Shown here: piece by piece, positions 12,101 to 24,210 of the stretch
How the letters are laid out: each line of letters begins with the position of its first letter
Numbering within the stretch: position 1 is the stretch's first letter
NCBI GenBank assembly: GCA_027625915.1
Contig: JANTQA010000057.1
Span: forward strand, 558,001-622,000
Source: Anaeramoeba flamelloides
Taxonomy: Eukaryota > Metamonada > Anaeramoebidae
Length of the DNA: 64,000 bases
Reading direction: 5' to 3'
The notes under the pieces: generated by a model
Told to the model about the DNA's origin: nothing
Database searches by the model: none
What the model saw: only the letters and a program-made list of their open reading frames with translations
Made by a program: the position numbers and the translations under genes

Positions 12101-15100
12101 ATAGTGATTGATGTCTAAACCTTTGATCGATCAATAATTGTTGGTGAAATTTCAACAAATTTATCAATACATTTTTTTGTTGTGTTCACTCCAAAATTTT
12201 TTTGTGTCTAGACACTCTTTGAATTAGAAGTTACGAATTTAGTCACTTCAAAATTCAAAGAATGGAGAAAAAAAAAGTCATTAGAAGCCTTTTAAACTTC
12301 ATTTTGGTTTTTTAAAATTTTTGAATTGGGGTTTTTTTAATAATGTTATGATTCACTTATGTTGCTTAACCTAATTTCAATAGATTATTTTCAAATAAAA
12401 TTTTGAGTTTGTTTCCATTAATTGATAAATTAAAGTTTTCTAAATAAACAAAATTTCAAAAATTTTTTAACCACTTGATTATGTGCAATTCTTTCCAATT
12501 AGATGCTTTTCAAACCAATCGATAAAAGTTTTTTTTTTTTAAGATTTATCATTTTTTTATTCATAATTTTTTTTTTTTTTTTTTGTAATTACATAATGAC
12601 AAATTTCATTTAAAGATGTGATAAATTAACCAAAAAGTATTTGTTAGTCGAATCTTTTTATAGCTGTTTCAAAAAAAGTGAGAAAAATAAGTTTTAAAAA
12701 GTGTTACTCAAACAGCTTAAAAGAGTGAATTAAATAGTTTGAACAATTCTTTATAAAACTTTTATTCCGCACTTTTTTAAAACAGCTTTAATTGTTTCAA
12801 AATTTTTTAAAAACTTTTCATTAGGCTGTTATATTTTTTTTTTGAATTTTTTTTAATTTGGACTTTTATTTTTAAAAGGCCATTATTTTAAAAAAGCGAA
12901 AACATTTTTATTTCTAATTTTGTTATTAAAAGTGTAAATCTTTTATTGTTTTGTTCTTTTACTTCACTCCCATAATAACTATAGAAAAGTTTAAATATTA
13001 AAAATGGTTTTATATTTTTAAAATTTAAAGCTTTGTAAAAAGTTTGAAAGATACTTGAACTTTTTTCAAAAAATTGAAGTGGTATTTATGAATTTTATAG
13101 ATATATGAATAATAATTAAGTTTTTTCTGAAAACAATTTGAAAAAAAAAAACAATAGTGTTTTCATATTTTTGGGATATTGGTTAGTTTTAGTTTATTAC
13201 GATTGTTAAAGAAAATAATTATTTAAAAAAAAATATTGATTAATAATATAAGTTTTGAATATTCAATACAGATAATAAAAAAAAAAAAAATAAATAAAGA
13301 AAATTAATATTTACTGTGGGTATTGAATATCGTTTGGTACGATTCTATTGTGATCGTTAAAGGGAAGTTTTCCACAAACTAAAAGATACAATATTACCCC
13401 AAGACTCCAAACATCGGCCTTTTTCCCTTTATAGTCTTTACCTTTCGAAACTTCTGGTGCAGTATAAAGTGGTGATCCACAATTTGTAGATAAAAATTCA
13501 TTTTTTTTTTCAAAATTTGAAATTCCAAAATCAATTAATTTTATTTGATACTTTTTATTAATTATGATATTTTCAGGTTTAATATCTCTATGTACAATAT
13601 TTTGTGAGTGGCAATAATTTATAGCTATTTTAATTATTTTATATTTAAAAAGAATAATTTTTTAGAATAAAAAAAAATTTAAATTAGTTTTTCAATTAAT
13701 TATTCTTAAGAATAACAAATTATTTAAAAATTGTTCGTTTATTATCAAAAAAAAAAAAAAAAAAAAAAAGAACAGGTTGTTGATATGTGTGGGTGTGTGG
13801 GTGTGTGGGTGGGTGGGTGAACTAAAAGAGTTAATCCTGGGAACAGAAAATTTTCTAAAAAAAAAAAAAGTTGTATATTATTATTATTATTGAGAAAGAA
13901 GTGTAAATTACACTCTAGATACCCTTTCACTTAAATTTCCTTTTAGGACATTTAAGAGTAAAAACCATAGATTTCACTCATTATTAATCAATGGAAATAA
14001 TCTAAAATATCGCAGTTTAAAATTATTTCATTAAAGTTTAAAATACTTTAAATTTGTTTAGAAATATTAATCTATCATTTTTATAAGAGGATATACCCAT
14101 AAAAAAATGATCAATGTTTTTTATTATTTCTTTATGTTTATATTTTACACATAAAGTACAAAATTTATTTGAATTTTTATCTATTACATAATAATATCTA
14201 TTTAGGCAATTAATAAAGGTTCTGAATTTTAAAATTGTTGGACTTGAAGGAAAAAAAATGTTGTGTAATAATTCTTGAAATGAGGTTTTCGAATTTTTAT
14301 TGATGTTTATAAAGAATAAAATAAAAAAAAAATAAGAATATATTTTATTATTTTTAAAAAAATATACTAATGTCTTTCAATATTAAGCTAATGTGTTTTT
14401 TCAAAATTTTGTTTTTCTGTCAATAAAAATCGAAATTCAATTAAAATACACTTTTGAATCAATACATGATCACTTATTTATTTTCAACAAACTTCTATAA
14501 TCTTTATCTGAAAATTGAAAAAAATAAGTATATTTACAACATTTTATTATTTTTCAGTTGCAAAAATTAAAATAATTTAAAGATCTTCAAAAAGACTTTA
14601 ATTTGCTTGTTTTTTAGGATTATTGGATTAAAAAAGGAAAAAATTTTTTTAAAATAAATTTAATTGGTACATCTTTTTACTGAAAAAAAAAATATAACTC
14701 CGTTTTTTTTTTTTGTAAAGGATGAAATACAAAACTACCAAACCAAAACAGTTTTATAATCTAATTGGGAATTAAGGAAAGTTTTATTTGAGTTGAGAAA
14801 TTAAATTTCTCTTTTTTATTATTACTTTCTTCAATCAAAAAGATAAAAAAATTAACTACTCCCAAGCACTCAAGTTATAAATGGTATTCTTTTCAAAATA
14901 TAGTTGTAATTTTTCAAACTTACTCGGAAATAAATAATCTTAAAAAATAAATCCGATTAATGAAAATGAGTGCCAAAATCCCGATTTCTGTCGAAGATTT
15001 AATTTTTTAAAGAATTCATTTCTAAAAAAAGACAATTAAAGAGCTTTTTCTATATCCTACTCTAAATTAAATAACATTTTTTCCTTTATAATATATTAAT

Positions 15101-18100
15101 TTTAAAACTAATTTGCAAAAAATTAAAAAAAATTAATTCATTGATACGTTTCTTGGAATTGTAGATATTCCAATGCCTTTCTTTTTTTTTAATACCAGAT
15201 TGATTGTTGATAAATAATATATGATCAAAAAAATAGATTCTCCGTACTTTGGTTAACCAAGCTAAATTCAATTTTCTACTTGCACTCTTAATTTAATTTT
15301 AGTTTGATATTTTTTTTTTTTTCTTGATTTAAAAATTTAATCAAAATCTTTTCAGTTGATGATAATAATGGTTTTTTTATTTTATTAGTTGATTGATCAG
15401 CAATTCTCATTGATTTTTTATTACTATTTAAATCTAAACTAATATTATTTCCAATGTTTATAGATTCAAATAATAAAAATGAAAATTACAAAAATTAATG
15501 AGAAAGACATATATTGTAAAAGCCCCTCCAGAAATATATTATTGTTTTTTTCACAATGAATTTTTAGAAATTAGGATGTTTTTTTTGTTTTTGTTTTTGG
15601 AACTTAAGATAAAAATTATTTTTTTGAAAAATTATGTTACGTTTTATAAAAAGCAATTTATGACTTTTAAAATTGTTAAAATGTTAGCGATATTTTTTAA
15701 ATCCAAATATTAATGTTTTGAATTACTTGGTTGAAAAAACATTTCTAAAATTAAAAATATAAACTGAAAATAATTTTTTTTCAAAGGCTAAAGAATTTTA
15801 ATTGGTTTGTAATATCATAAAAAAAAAATTAAACAGCCCAAATAAATGTTCTTATAGGTTTAATAGAGAAATATGGAAAAAATAGATCTTTTCTTTGAGG
15901 AAAATATTTTTTTTAATATATTTTAATTTCTCTTGCATTTAAAATCTTTTTAAAGATGTTCTCGTGTGTATGAAAAAGAATTTAGATATATGTGGTCAAA
16001 AAAAAATCATTCTCAAACAAAAAGTATGTAACTCTCAGAAAGCATGTGAATTTATTATTATTATTAGCTTAAAGTACTCCTCAGGATATATAAATCGAAA
16101 TTGTTACATTATATTGTTTTTTTTTGTTCTTTTTGTTCGCACAAATCATTTTTTTGTTGTTTTTATAAAGTCAAGTAAACAAAAAAATTCAGGACTACAG
16201 AATAAAAAAAGAATTAGTGTGAGGATGAAATTGTTGAGTAATTTTTGGAGTTGTGAAAATAGTTATGAATTTTCAAGAAATTTCGAGTTGGTAGAATATT
16301 TGCTGATAAGGAAAAGGTTGGCTAAGCATGAAAAAATAGTTGAACATGAAAAAAGAAAGGCAAAAAATAACGAAGCATAATAAAGATGAAGAAAAAACAA
16401 CAATAATTTGAAGAAAAAGAAAAACGTGAAAGTTTCCACTCAACCTTTTGCTCAGTGTATATTTAAAAAAAACATAACAAGAGAGGTAATCTGAATTTTT
16501 TTTTTTTTTTTTTTTTTTTTCTTTTTCTTTTTCAAAAAATCTCGTGTTTGATCTAACTTTTGGAAACTTTTTGAAACTTAAATTAAATAAAATGCACATA
16601 TCCATCATTTTAAACACATCCTACTTTTATTTTTTTGACTCTTAATTATCTTAATTTAAAAAAGGAAAAAATGTCGAATGAATTTGAAAATTATTCTTTT
16701 TACAAAAAAATGTTTTTTAATAGAAAGGGATTCTGCCACTTTAACCAAAACGAAAGGATTATATTTGTAATGTATCTGAAAATTTTATTTAGAACATCTC
16801 ACGTTAAGAGTTGTTGATTGGATTTGTGATAAATTAGAGTAAAGCCATTTTCAAAAAAGGTGAACAAAAATTGTTTTGATATTGCACTGAAAATAACTCT
16901 AATGTTTAGGAAATTTTAAAAAGGTTATTATACATGAGTACGAATGTATATGAAATCATTGCATTTTCCATTCAAATTCAGAAAAAAATTGGCATTGAAA
17001 TATCAAAAAAAGTCAATAAAATTTCCTTTAATGAATTTTAATGAATTTTAATGAAGTGTTCTTAGAAAAATCCTCAAATTTTTCAATGAAATTCATTAAA
17101 GGATTTTTTCTTTTAAATTTCATTGCAATTATCACTACAATTCATGGAAATATTCATTGATCTTTCTCACCTTTCCAAGCAATTCAAGTGCAATTAGAGA
17201 TCTAAAATAAATTAACACTCTTAATGAAGACTTTAAACCATTATGTAAAAAAGTCGGCATTTTTATTAATTGTATAAATTACTTTTTCATCTCCAGTCGT
17301 GTTTACAATCAATATAAATTATTCATTTTTATACACGGCGGTTGTTCAGTTTTTCTCTCTCAATTTATGAAAATAATTTGAAAGATTTTTGTTTTTTACT
17401 TTTTAATTTTGAGATTTGTTTTTTGTTTGGGCTTGGAATAAATATGTAATAGAACTCTGGATTAATTCCAGGCCTTATTTATTTTTGTTTTTTTCTTCTT
17501 CTTTTTCTAACAATAACAAAAAATATCGAAAAATAAAAAAGTGCATATAAGTTCAAAATAAAATAATAAAACTAAAGGTAAATTGATTAAAATAAATTTG
17601 TGTATTTCAAGAAGCAAAATTTTAGGAAACAATGGAGTTAGAAGACCTTTCGGTGATTGTATGAAAAATCTTTTTTTATTGTTACATTTATATTAATATC
17701 TTTTTTCTTTTCTTTTTTATTTTTCCTTTTTCTTTTTTCTTTTTTCTTTTTTCTTTTTTCCTTTTTCCTTTTCATTTTTCTTTTTCCTTTTCTTTTTTCT
17801 TTTTTTGGTGGTGTTTCTTTTTTCTCACATAAAGCAATCAAAAAGTGAGTTTTCCCTAATAATTTATAATAAATTTTTCAAATATTTTTCATTTTTAATT
17901 CAAATTTTTTCCTTTTATTCCAAAAATTTTCAATAAATAGTTACTTGAAATTTACTGACAACTTTCATTAATTATTTTTAATGGTAGTTCAACAATTTCA
18001 TTCAAAAATTCAATAGATTTTCAATCAAATTTCATTTTATTTTCATCAAAGTTTTCTTCAAAATTAGCCTGAAATCCATGTCATTTTTTATTCTCATGTT

Positions 18101-19809
18101 TACACACGAGCACAAATACTATTATTTTCCAATACAAAAATGAAAATTTTTAGTTCACATTCCAAAATATTTTTCTAGTTTATAAGTTGAAAGAAAATCC
18201 AACGATCTTTAGAACATCGTTTAGAAATGATATTTTTAGACAACAAATTAAACTTCCTTAGTTAACTCTAAGACAAAATTTTTACTCTGCTAATTTGATT
18301 TAACAGTAATAATTAAGTGTTTCATTTTGATACTTGAAATAAAAAATTTCATTTATTAATTGGAAAATAACAGTATATTGAATCTTTGTCAGAAGATCAT
18401 AATTTCGAAATTAGTGAAAAAATTAGAATGAAATCATGCTTTTTCTGGATTGTTCTTCTCTCTAATTTCTTTTGTGAACTCGACTTCCCTTTTATTTATT
18501 AAGAGCAAGTCTATTTATTGGCTTATTTCAATAATTAGAGAATATATTTTCAAAAATAGGATTGGTTCTCTGAAGAGTTGGAAGTTACAGTAATTATTGC
18601 AGGCTATTATGGTTACTGTCGTTTCTTGATGGTTTACCTATTTTTTTGATCTTAACCGAGAAATCTATTCTGTTTTGAAAGTAATTTTCTGACTTTTAGT
18701 TTGTTTTGAATCGTATCAAAAGAAAATTTAAAATTTTTGGAATTAATTGGTTACAATCACCAACCAAAAAAAAAAAAAAAACAAATTACTTGATGAATTT
18801 CTAGCAAAATATTATTTTTCGTTAAATTCTGAAGCATAGAAATTCAATCCTTTAGTGCCAAAGTGTACTTTTAAGTTCAAAAAATGTTTTAAAATCATGA
18901 GATGAAAGGATGGTTTTTTGTTATTTGTTTTTTTTTTTTTGATGATAACAAATAATTTATTATTCATCCCCAAAATAAGGTTTTGTTGTTCTCAATTCGA
19001 TCCGACAATTTCAAATTTTTTAATTCCTTACTCCTAAAATTCTGAGGAAAATGCATTCTTAAAAATAATTTTTTGGATTTTGAAAAAGGAATTGAAAGAA
19101 AATCATGTTGTTGATACCAAAAGCTAAAAAAAACAACAAACCGGTGTTTAAAATTTTTCACTTCATTTTTCAAGAAAAAAATTCGAACACTTTGTTCGAG
19201 AGAGAAATGAAAAAAAAAAAAAAAAAAAAGTGAAAGAGCACAACAGCTCCAATTAAAAAAAAAGTGAAAGAAAAAAATATTACCCCGAACAATTTGTAGC
19301 CAGATTTTATACGCTGTAAATTCAGAAATTATACCTGTGTGGTTGACGACCTCAAGTAATTCCCAGCCTTTGATATATTTTGTGATGAGATAATAATTGT
19401 TTTTGCTTTGATAAGCAGCATAAAACTTGACAATATTCTTGTGGTGAAGTTTTTTTAAGATATCCTTTTCTCTTTGAAACAGCAAGGTCAACTGTGAATC
19501 AATTTTGAATTTCACTCTACTTATTATTTTGATTGCAACCTAAACGTTTTACAAAAGATACCACATTGAAAAATTTTATAGGGTTACCACAAGAAAAATT
19601 CGAACCAAAAAAGAAAAGAAGAAACGGAATAAAGATCCCAAAATTTTCACAAAAGACGGTTGGTCGCTTACCTTTTTGCCGTTTTTTTTGTTGATCCCAA
19701 ATTTAACTTTGCTCATGGATCCAATCCCAATTGTTTCATAGATTTCATAAATTTCATTAAAGATTCTTCTTTTTGGGAGGAATTTCGATTCTAAAAGGGG
19801 AAACGTCAT
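9127..19809 (-). CDS. SNF1/AMPK-like serine/threonine protein kinase (4 exons)
   Basis: Four exons, 19672-19809, 19284-19539, 13315-13624 and 9127-10081, join in phase to a 552-residue protein. Splice sites are GTAAGC, GTAATA and GTAAAT with AG acceptors. The kinase domain lies at about residues 20-265: glycine loop GIGSMSKV (28-35), VAIK lysine 50, helix-C Glu70, HRDIKPEN with Asp145, DFG Asp163, APE 187-189. The loop FLSTNCGSP places Thr178 where AMPK carries its LKB1-phosphorylated threonine, which supports the CAMK/SNF1 assignment. Residues beyond about 270 form a charged, unstructured tail ending in KG repeats and a poly-Lys stretch. The ATG at 19809 is chosen because an in-frame stop lies just upstream and the glycine loop follows closely. 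Introns of 132, 5659 and 3233 bp separate the exons. No regulatory domain (UBA, KA1) was recognised. The substrate is unknown. Confidence 0.9.
10082..13314 (-). other. Kinase intron 3 (3233 bp), repeat-bearing
   Basis: The donor is ACA|GTAAAT and the acceptor CCATAG|A; joining them restores kinase subdomains IX to XI without a gap. Inside are repeated CGCGATAA-type motifs (10527-10690 and 11625-11700), a small inverted-repeat element (12661-12793) and many A/T runs. No independent gene was recognised. The short plus-strand frame at 11372-11572 looks spurious. Confidence 0.85.
12661..12793. repeat. Small foldback element, about 130 bp
   Basis: The arms AGCTGTTTCAAAAAAAGTG and CACTTTTTTAAAACAGCT are near-perfect inverse copies bounding an AT-rich centre. 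A third partial arm (AAGTGTTACTCAAACAGCTT) lies inside. No clear target duplication was found. It resembles a MITE remnant. Confidence 0.5.
13784..13819 (+). repeat. GTGTGGG minisatellite with G-quadruplex pattern
   Basis: Five GGG runs follow one another on the plus strand with loops TGTGT, TGTGT, T and T. This satisfies the usual G3 quadruplex pattern and stands out in a window that is otherwise overwhelmingly A/T. It lies in a kinase intron whose transcript would carry the C-rich strand. Confidence 0.75.
13890..14330 (-). mobile_element. LINE-like 3' fragment
   Basis: The minus strand has a readable stretch with FCTLCVKYKHKEIIKNIDHF, followed by SYKNDRLIFLNKF. A CxxC followed by a spaced His resembles the cysteine-histidine motif near the C terminus of many non-LTR retrotransposon proteins. 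A second copy on the same strand at 51850-52080 keeps KEIIENIDHF and the following SYEK. The sequence is interrupted by stops outside this stretch, so it is a fossil. Confidence 0.5.
17690..17812. repeat. Pyrimidine tract of (T5-6 C) units
   Basis: Repeated CTTTTTT and CTTTTT units run for about 120 bases. The 60-odd-codon Lys-rich and Phe-rich frames that cross it on the two strands are by-products of the repeat. Confidence 0.85.
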
Positions 19810-21429
19810 CCTTTTATGAAGAACAAACAATTAAAAAATAAAGACAAAAATAGCCCTCAGTTAATTTTATTTTTAAAAAGGAAAAAATTGTTGTTGTTAA
19901 AAAAAAAACAAAAAATAAATCACAATTATCTTTTCTCTTTTCAATTTTAATTTTACTTGATTTTTGGTTTTGAACGAGGAAATTCAATTTTGGGCGAAAT
20001 TGAAACTTTTCATCGTCACGATAACAACTCAAAATTGTAGAAAATTTTTCAATTCGGATAAAAATTGAAAAAATTAATGTTTACAAACAAAGAGTGTAAG
20101 AAATGGATTTTTAAAAAAAAGTGATCTTGGTTGTAATTTGGTAAACAAGTGTTTGAATAGAATGTGTTTGAATTTATCGAACTAAAAAGGAAATAATTTT
20201 CCATTTTCATTACTTTTCCTTGACTTGTTTTGTTTATAAATTTGTTTTTGCATTAAAAAAATATTCTTTTTTTTCTTTCCAAAGAAGGAAAAAAAGGTTG
20301 TGTTGAATTCATGCCAAAAACAAATAATTTTGACAAACTAATCCAAAAAGAAGGTCTTTTTGTGATTTTTCAAAAGTTGTGCTAAAATTCAGATTTCCAA
20401 TTTTTGTTCATACAAGGAAGAATAGAAAATGCAGTTGAGAAAACAAAACAAGGAAACACTGAAGATAGTTTTGACCTAAAATATGGGTGTGTTGTTATTT
20501 CCTTGATTTTCTCTGGATTCAACAGCGCATTTGGGATGAAGATAGGACAAAAATTTGAAATTCAAAATTAGTTCAAATAGAAACGATATAAAATTTGATC
20601 TAATTTCACTATTTTCCGTTACAATATTTGACTTTCCATTTACCCAAAACGAACATAAAAAATAACAAATAAAGGAATTGAAAACACAAGTCTCAATTTC
20701 TTTCTTGGAAAACTCGATATTTATCGAAAAATAGGAAAAAGAAGCGAAAATTTTTTCCATTTATTTTGAAAAAAACCAATTGATCTGACTTTGAATACAA
20801 AAAAAGTGAATAACCTTCAAAAAATTTTGAGATTAGATGGCTATTCAACCTGTTTTTGAAATTGGTTATTATAAAATTTCAAACATTACCCTCTTTTTCC
20901 CATACAAAAATATTTATTTCCAATCGGATTTATAACTCACCCAATAAATTGTCGAAAAATGATCTAAGCAAATAAGATATGTCGACACATGATAACCTGT
21001 TAATAAACAAACTTGAAATTAAAAAGTGTTTTAAGAATAACCAGGAAAATGAAGTGAAAACTTTTTACCCTTTTATTCTGGGAAACCATTTATGACAAAA
21101 TAAATTGTACTTCTATCGAAACTCATCTACAGATTAATTTGATTAATTTTAAGGAAGAATAACAAAAATAACAACAAGTTGTCAAGAAATAATTTTGTCC
21201 CACAAATTAATTTTTGAATAAAAACTTTTTTTTTATGGAATATTTTGGATTCCACGAAAGTAAGAATTTAAAAAGCCTCTTTAAAAAAAAACGGTGATTC
21301 TTGAAATCAAAACTTTTTTAAATTAGGAACTAACATAATAAAAATTCTATGAATTAGATCAGAAAAAATTATTCAATAATTTGTTAATTATAACTCCTTG
21401 AAAAACTATTGAAAATACTAAAAAAAAAT
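19810..21429. other. Region upstream of the kinase gene
   Basis: This should hold the promoter and 5' leader of the kinase gene. Homopolymers are somewhat fewer than in the neighbouring DNA. A 94-codon minus-strand frame at 20476-20760 starts with ATG but shows no domain, no convincing splice sites and no repeat match. I do not call it a gene. Confidence 0.4.
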
Positions 21430-22165
21430 CAATTTTATTTATTCCTAAAAAAGGAAACATAGAAGTATTTTTGAACTTTCCACCATTTTTTATTGACAAA
21501 ATTTTATCAAGATTATTTATTAAGAATGGTTAATAAACTAATTGAACCCTGTTGGGAAATAATATATTTGTTCTGATTTGGTTTTTGAAAATAATATGAT
21601 TCTAGAATTATAGTCTAAAATTTTAAAAATACTTTAAAGGAGAGAAAAATTAAAAAACGAAAATGAAAATGATAAAATGTATCTTATAACGATTGACAAA
21701 GTTATATATTTTGTTTTATTGAATTTGTTTTCAAATAATTAAATAAACAATAAAAAAATCTATATTAAATGAAAATATTGAAATTTTTATTAAAGTATTT
21801 TCAAGGGGAAGGGCTTGGTATATTCCAAGGAGACCCTTATCGCCTATTTTATTTATCCTTTATTACATTTTATTATATTTTAAAAAATGCACCACCCGCA
21901 AATCATTGTCAAATGTCTGTAGATGATTTAAATTTAATTATAATTGTGGTAATAAATCAATAAATTAAATAATTACTTTTACCATTTAAAATCAATTTTC
22001 AATTTCGATTTAAGCTACATGAAGACAAAACAGAAATTTAAAAGATCCAAAAAAAAAAATAAATATTTAGGTATTTTATTATTAAAACTTAATATAAAGT
22101 CTATTATCTGGAAATTTGAACTTTTTAAAGGCCAAAGGTCCCAGTATTTTTTCAAATATCAATTT
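21430..22165 (+). mobile_element. LINE (non-LTR) reverse-transcriptase fossil
   Basis: Read in broken plus-strand frames, the order of reverse-transcriptase boxes is correct: IPKKGNIEVFLNFPPFFID (fingers, KKGD...NYRPIS-like), MYLITIDKVIYF (the first catalytic Asp region), GIFQGDPYRLFYLSF (QGDP...LF box), MSVDDLNLII (YADD-type box, here SVDD), then a DKTE string and KYLGILL (the KYLG box). Several stops and frame changes separate these blocks, so it cannot encode a working protein. Related fossils lie near 57-59 kb and 38 kb. Confidence 0.7.
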
Positions 22166-22479
22166 TTTATTATAATTAACCTTTGAAGAACAAATAAGAA
22201 TTAAGAAGAATAATACATATCAAAGAATAACCCTTGTTCGAATGAAGTAAAAATAAAAAAATTAATATATTTTCTTAAAAATAGGAAAAAAGGAAATTCT
22301 TCGGTCCCTATTGGGAAAAACAACAATGTTCAAATTGATCTGCAAATAAATTTTTAAAAAAAAAATCCCAATAAAAACCAATATCATTTCTCTACAATCA
22401 TTTTTTCTGTTTCTGTTCATTCGAATAAAAAGTTTTTATTTTTTTCTAATTTTTCCCTTGTTGAATTTTCTTTTTATTG

Positions 22480-22870
22480 TGAAAAAGAGTTACTAAGGAG
22501 AAAAATCAAGTGGTTACCTACTAATACTCAAAGGACAGAAACTAGTCGGTATGGGTGACTTGAAAATAAAAAGAAAAGACAAAAACAAAAACTGGAAGGA
22601 TCAAAAAAGATTGGATCAAAAAGAAAAAAAATGGCAGCTACTAAACAACTACCTCTCAACGAAGCATTCACGATTTCTTAGAAATAATTAAACGACAAAA
22701 TTTTAAATAAAAGTATCGAGTCTGTTTTAATGAGTGTTCTTGATAAAAATAGACGTGGGTTTTTTTTTTTTTCTTTTTAATTTTTCTTTTTAATTTTTCT
22801 TTTTGTTTTTTCAACCAATAAAAAATTGGAACCTGCTCGATTCCAAAATATTTTTTATTCTTTATCATCT
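22480..22870. repeat. Dispersed repeat shared with 49.1-49.4 kb
   Basis: The run GACTTGAAAATAAAAAGAAA, followed by the AAAGACAAAAAC...AAGGATC...GATCAAAAAGAAAAAAAATG order, matches about 49130-49420 in direct orientation. A weaker relative lies at 46570-47050. It is purine-rich and non-coding. Confidence 0.5.
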
Positions 22871-24210
22871 AAATTACTAATTTACCATTAGTAATCAGAG
22901 CTGTAAGAGAATCTTTGACCACTCCCTTCAACCAATAAAAAAAAAAAAAAAGAATAAAAAGTTTTTAATAAATAAATATAGATCTTGGAATAAAAAAAAA
23001 ATTTCATATGAATTAGGTTGTCTAAAAAAAAATAGAAATAATTGAAAAAAGTATAAATTTGAAAAAATGATTTCAATTTTGAAAATTCCAAAAATAAATT
23101 TTTTCTTCTAATATCGATTCAAACCTTTGAGATACAGGTAATTCACTCACCACAACTGGTCATATTTGACTAGAAATTGTTTATAAGGAAACTGTTAACA
23201 ATTTTAAGTAATTATTCAATAACACATCATAGAGAAATCATTTGAAAAATAGATTCTTTGACCTTTTATATTAAGCTGATCGACATATGGATTAGAAAAT
23301 TTTTATTATAAAATAAAAACAATAAATTATTTAAATTTTTGGATTAATTCATGTATTACTGGAATATCTAAAATAAACAGAAATAAATCAATTCTTATTT
23401 ACAAAACAGAATTTAAATTCGAAAATATAATAATTTCAGTTCATAAAAAAAAAAAAAAAAAATTGCATGATATAAATTATTTATTATTAAATTTTGATCA
23501 AAAATCAGTTATTAATAAATATCAGAGATTATCATTTATTCAAACTGTCTTATTGAAACTATCATATTTCTTATATTTTAATATCAAAACCATTCTTAAA
23601 AATCGAACAAAAAATTAAAAATAAATTGTAATGTTAATAAAATAATAATTGGTAGAAAGATGAAGAGAAATAAAAAAAATAAATTTATGTAAATAATAAA
23701 AATTATAAATTTCTTTAATCTTAACAAAGAATCAAAAATTTTTACCCAACATTATTTATATAATCTCTTTAGGTATATTATTTGTGATTTGTTTTGTTCC
23801 GGTAATAAAAAGAAACTAACTTAAAAGTATTTATTACTCATGTAGAAAAAAGTTCCATTAATCTTTTTTTTCTTTCAAAAGTAAAATCTTTTTCAGAGTT
23901 TCATCTTCAAAGTCTATTTAACTCATTATTTGATAAATGAGATATTTTGTTTTCAACACGATAATTATGTAACTTTTGTTTTGACTTTAAAGCAAATCAC
24001 TCAAATACACACACACAAACATGTATATATAATATCACAACAAACCCAAATGATAAACATGTTATTAAAGACAAGTTATTATAAAAAATAATATTAAAAA
24101 ACTCATAATTATTTCTAATTTCTTTCTTGGTTTATTTCTACAAACATTATATTCAAAAAAATAAAACACAAAAAAATCTTATAAAAAAAAAAAAAAAAAA
24201 ACTAAACATA
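22871..24210. other. Gene-free stretch downstream of the MyTH4-RhoGAP gene
   Basis: AT-rich with A runs and a short (AC)n tract near 24006. No gene or clear repeat was recognised. The 3' untranslated region of the minus-strand gene ending at 24211 must lie in the right part. Confidence 0.5.

Larger units (their letters stand above)
13625..19283 (-). other. Kinase intron 2 (5659 bp), repeat-bearing
   Basis: The donor CGGG|GTAATA (19284/19283) and acceptor AATAG|CT (13625/13624) join G and CT into an alanine codon, giving LQIVR-A-INYCHSQN, a normal helix-E to HRD transition. Inside are a G-rich minisatellite near 13.8 kb, a LINE-like 3' fragment near 14 kb, an inverted block at about 17025-17107 (CCTTTAATGAATTTT against AAATTCATTAAAGG) and a long pyrimidine tract at 17690-17812. 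The 138-codon plus-strand frame at 15964-16380 has no domain. Confidence 0.88.

Noticed and set aside
15964-16380. 138-codon plus-strand open frame inside kinase intron 2
   Set aside because: No domain, odd composition with poly-Phe/Ile stretches, no splice or repeat support. It overlaps a similarly long frame on the other strand.
20476-20760. 94-codon minus-strand frame upstream of the kinase gene
   Set aside because: It begins with ATG, but I find no domain, no splice junction that joins it to the kinase, and an in-frame stop directly upstream of the kinase start.
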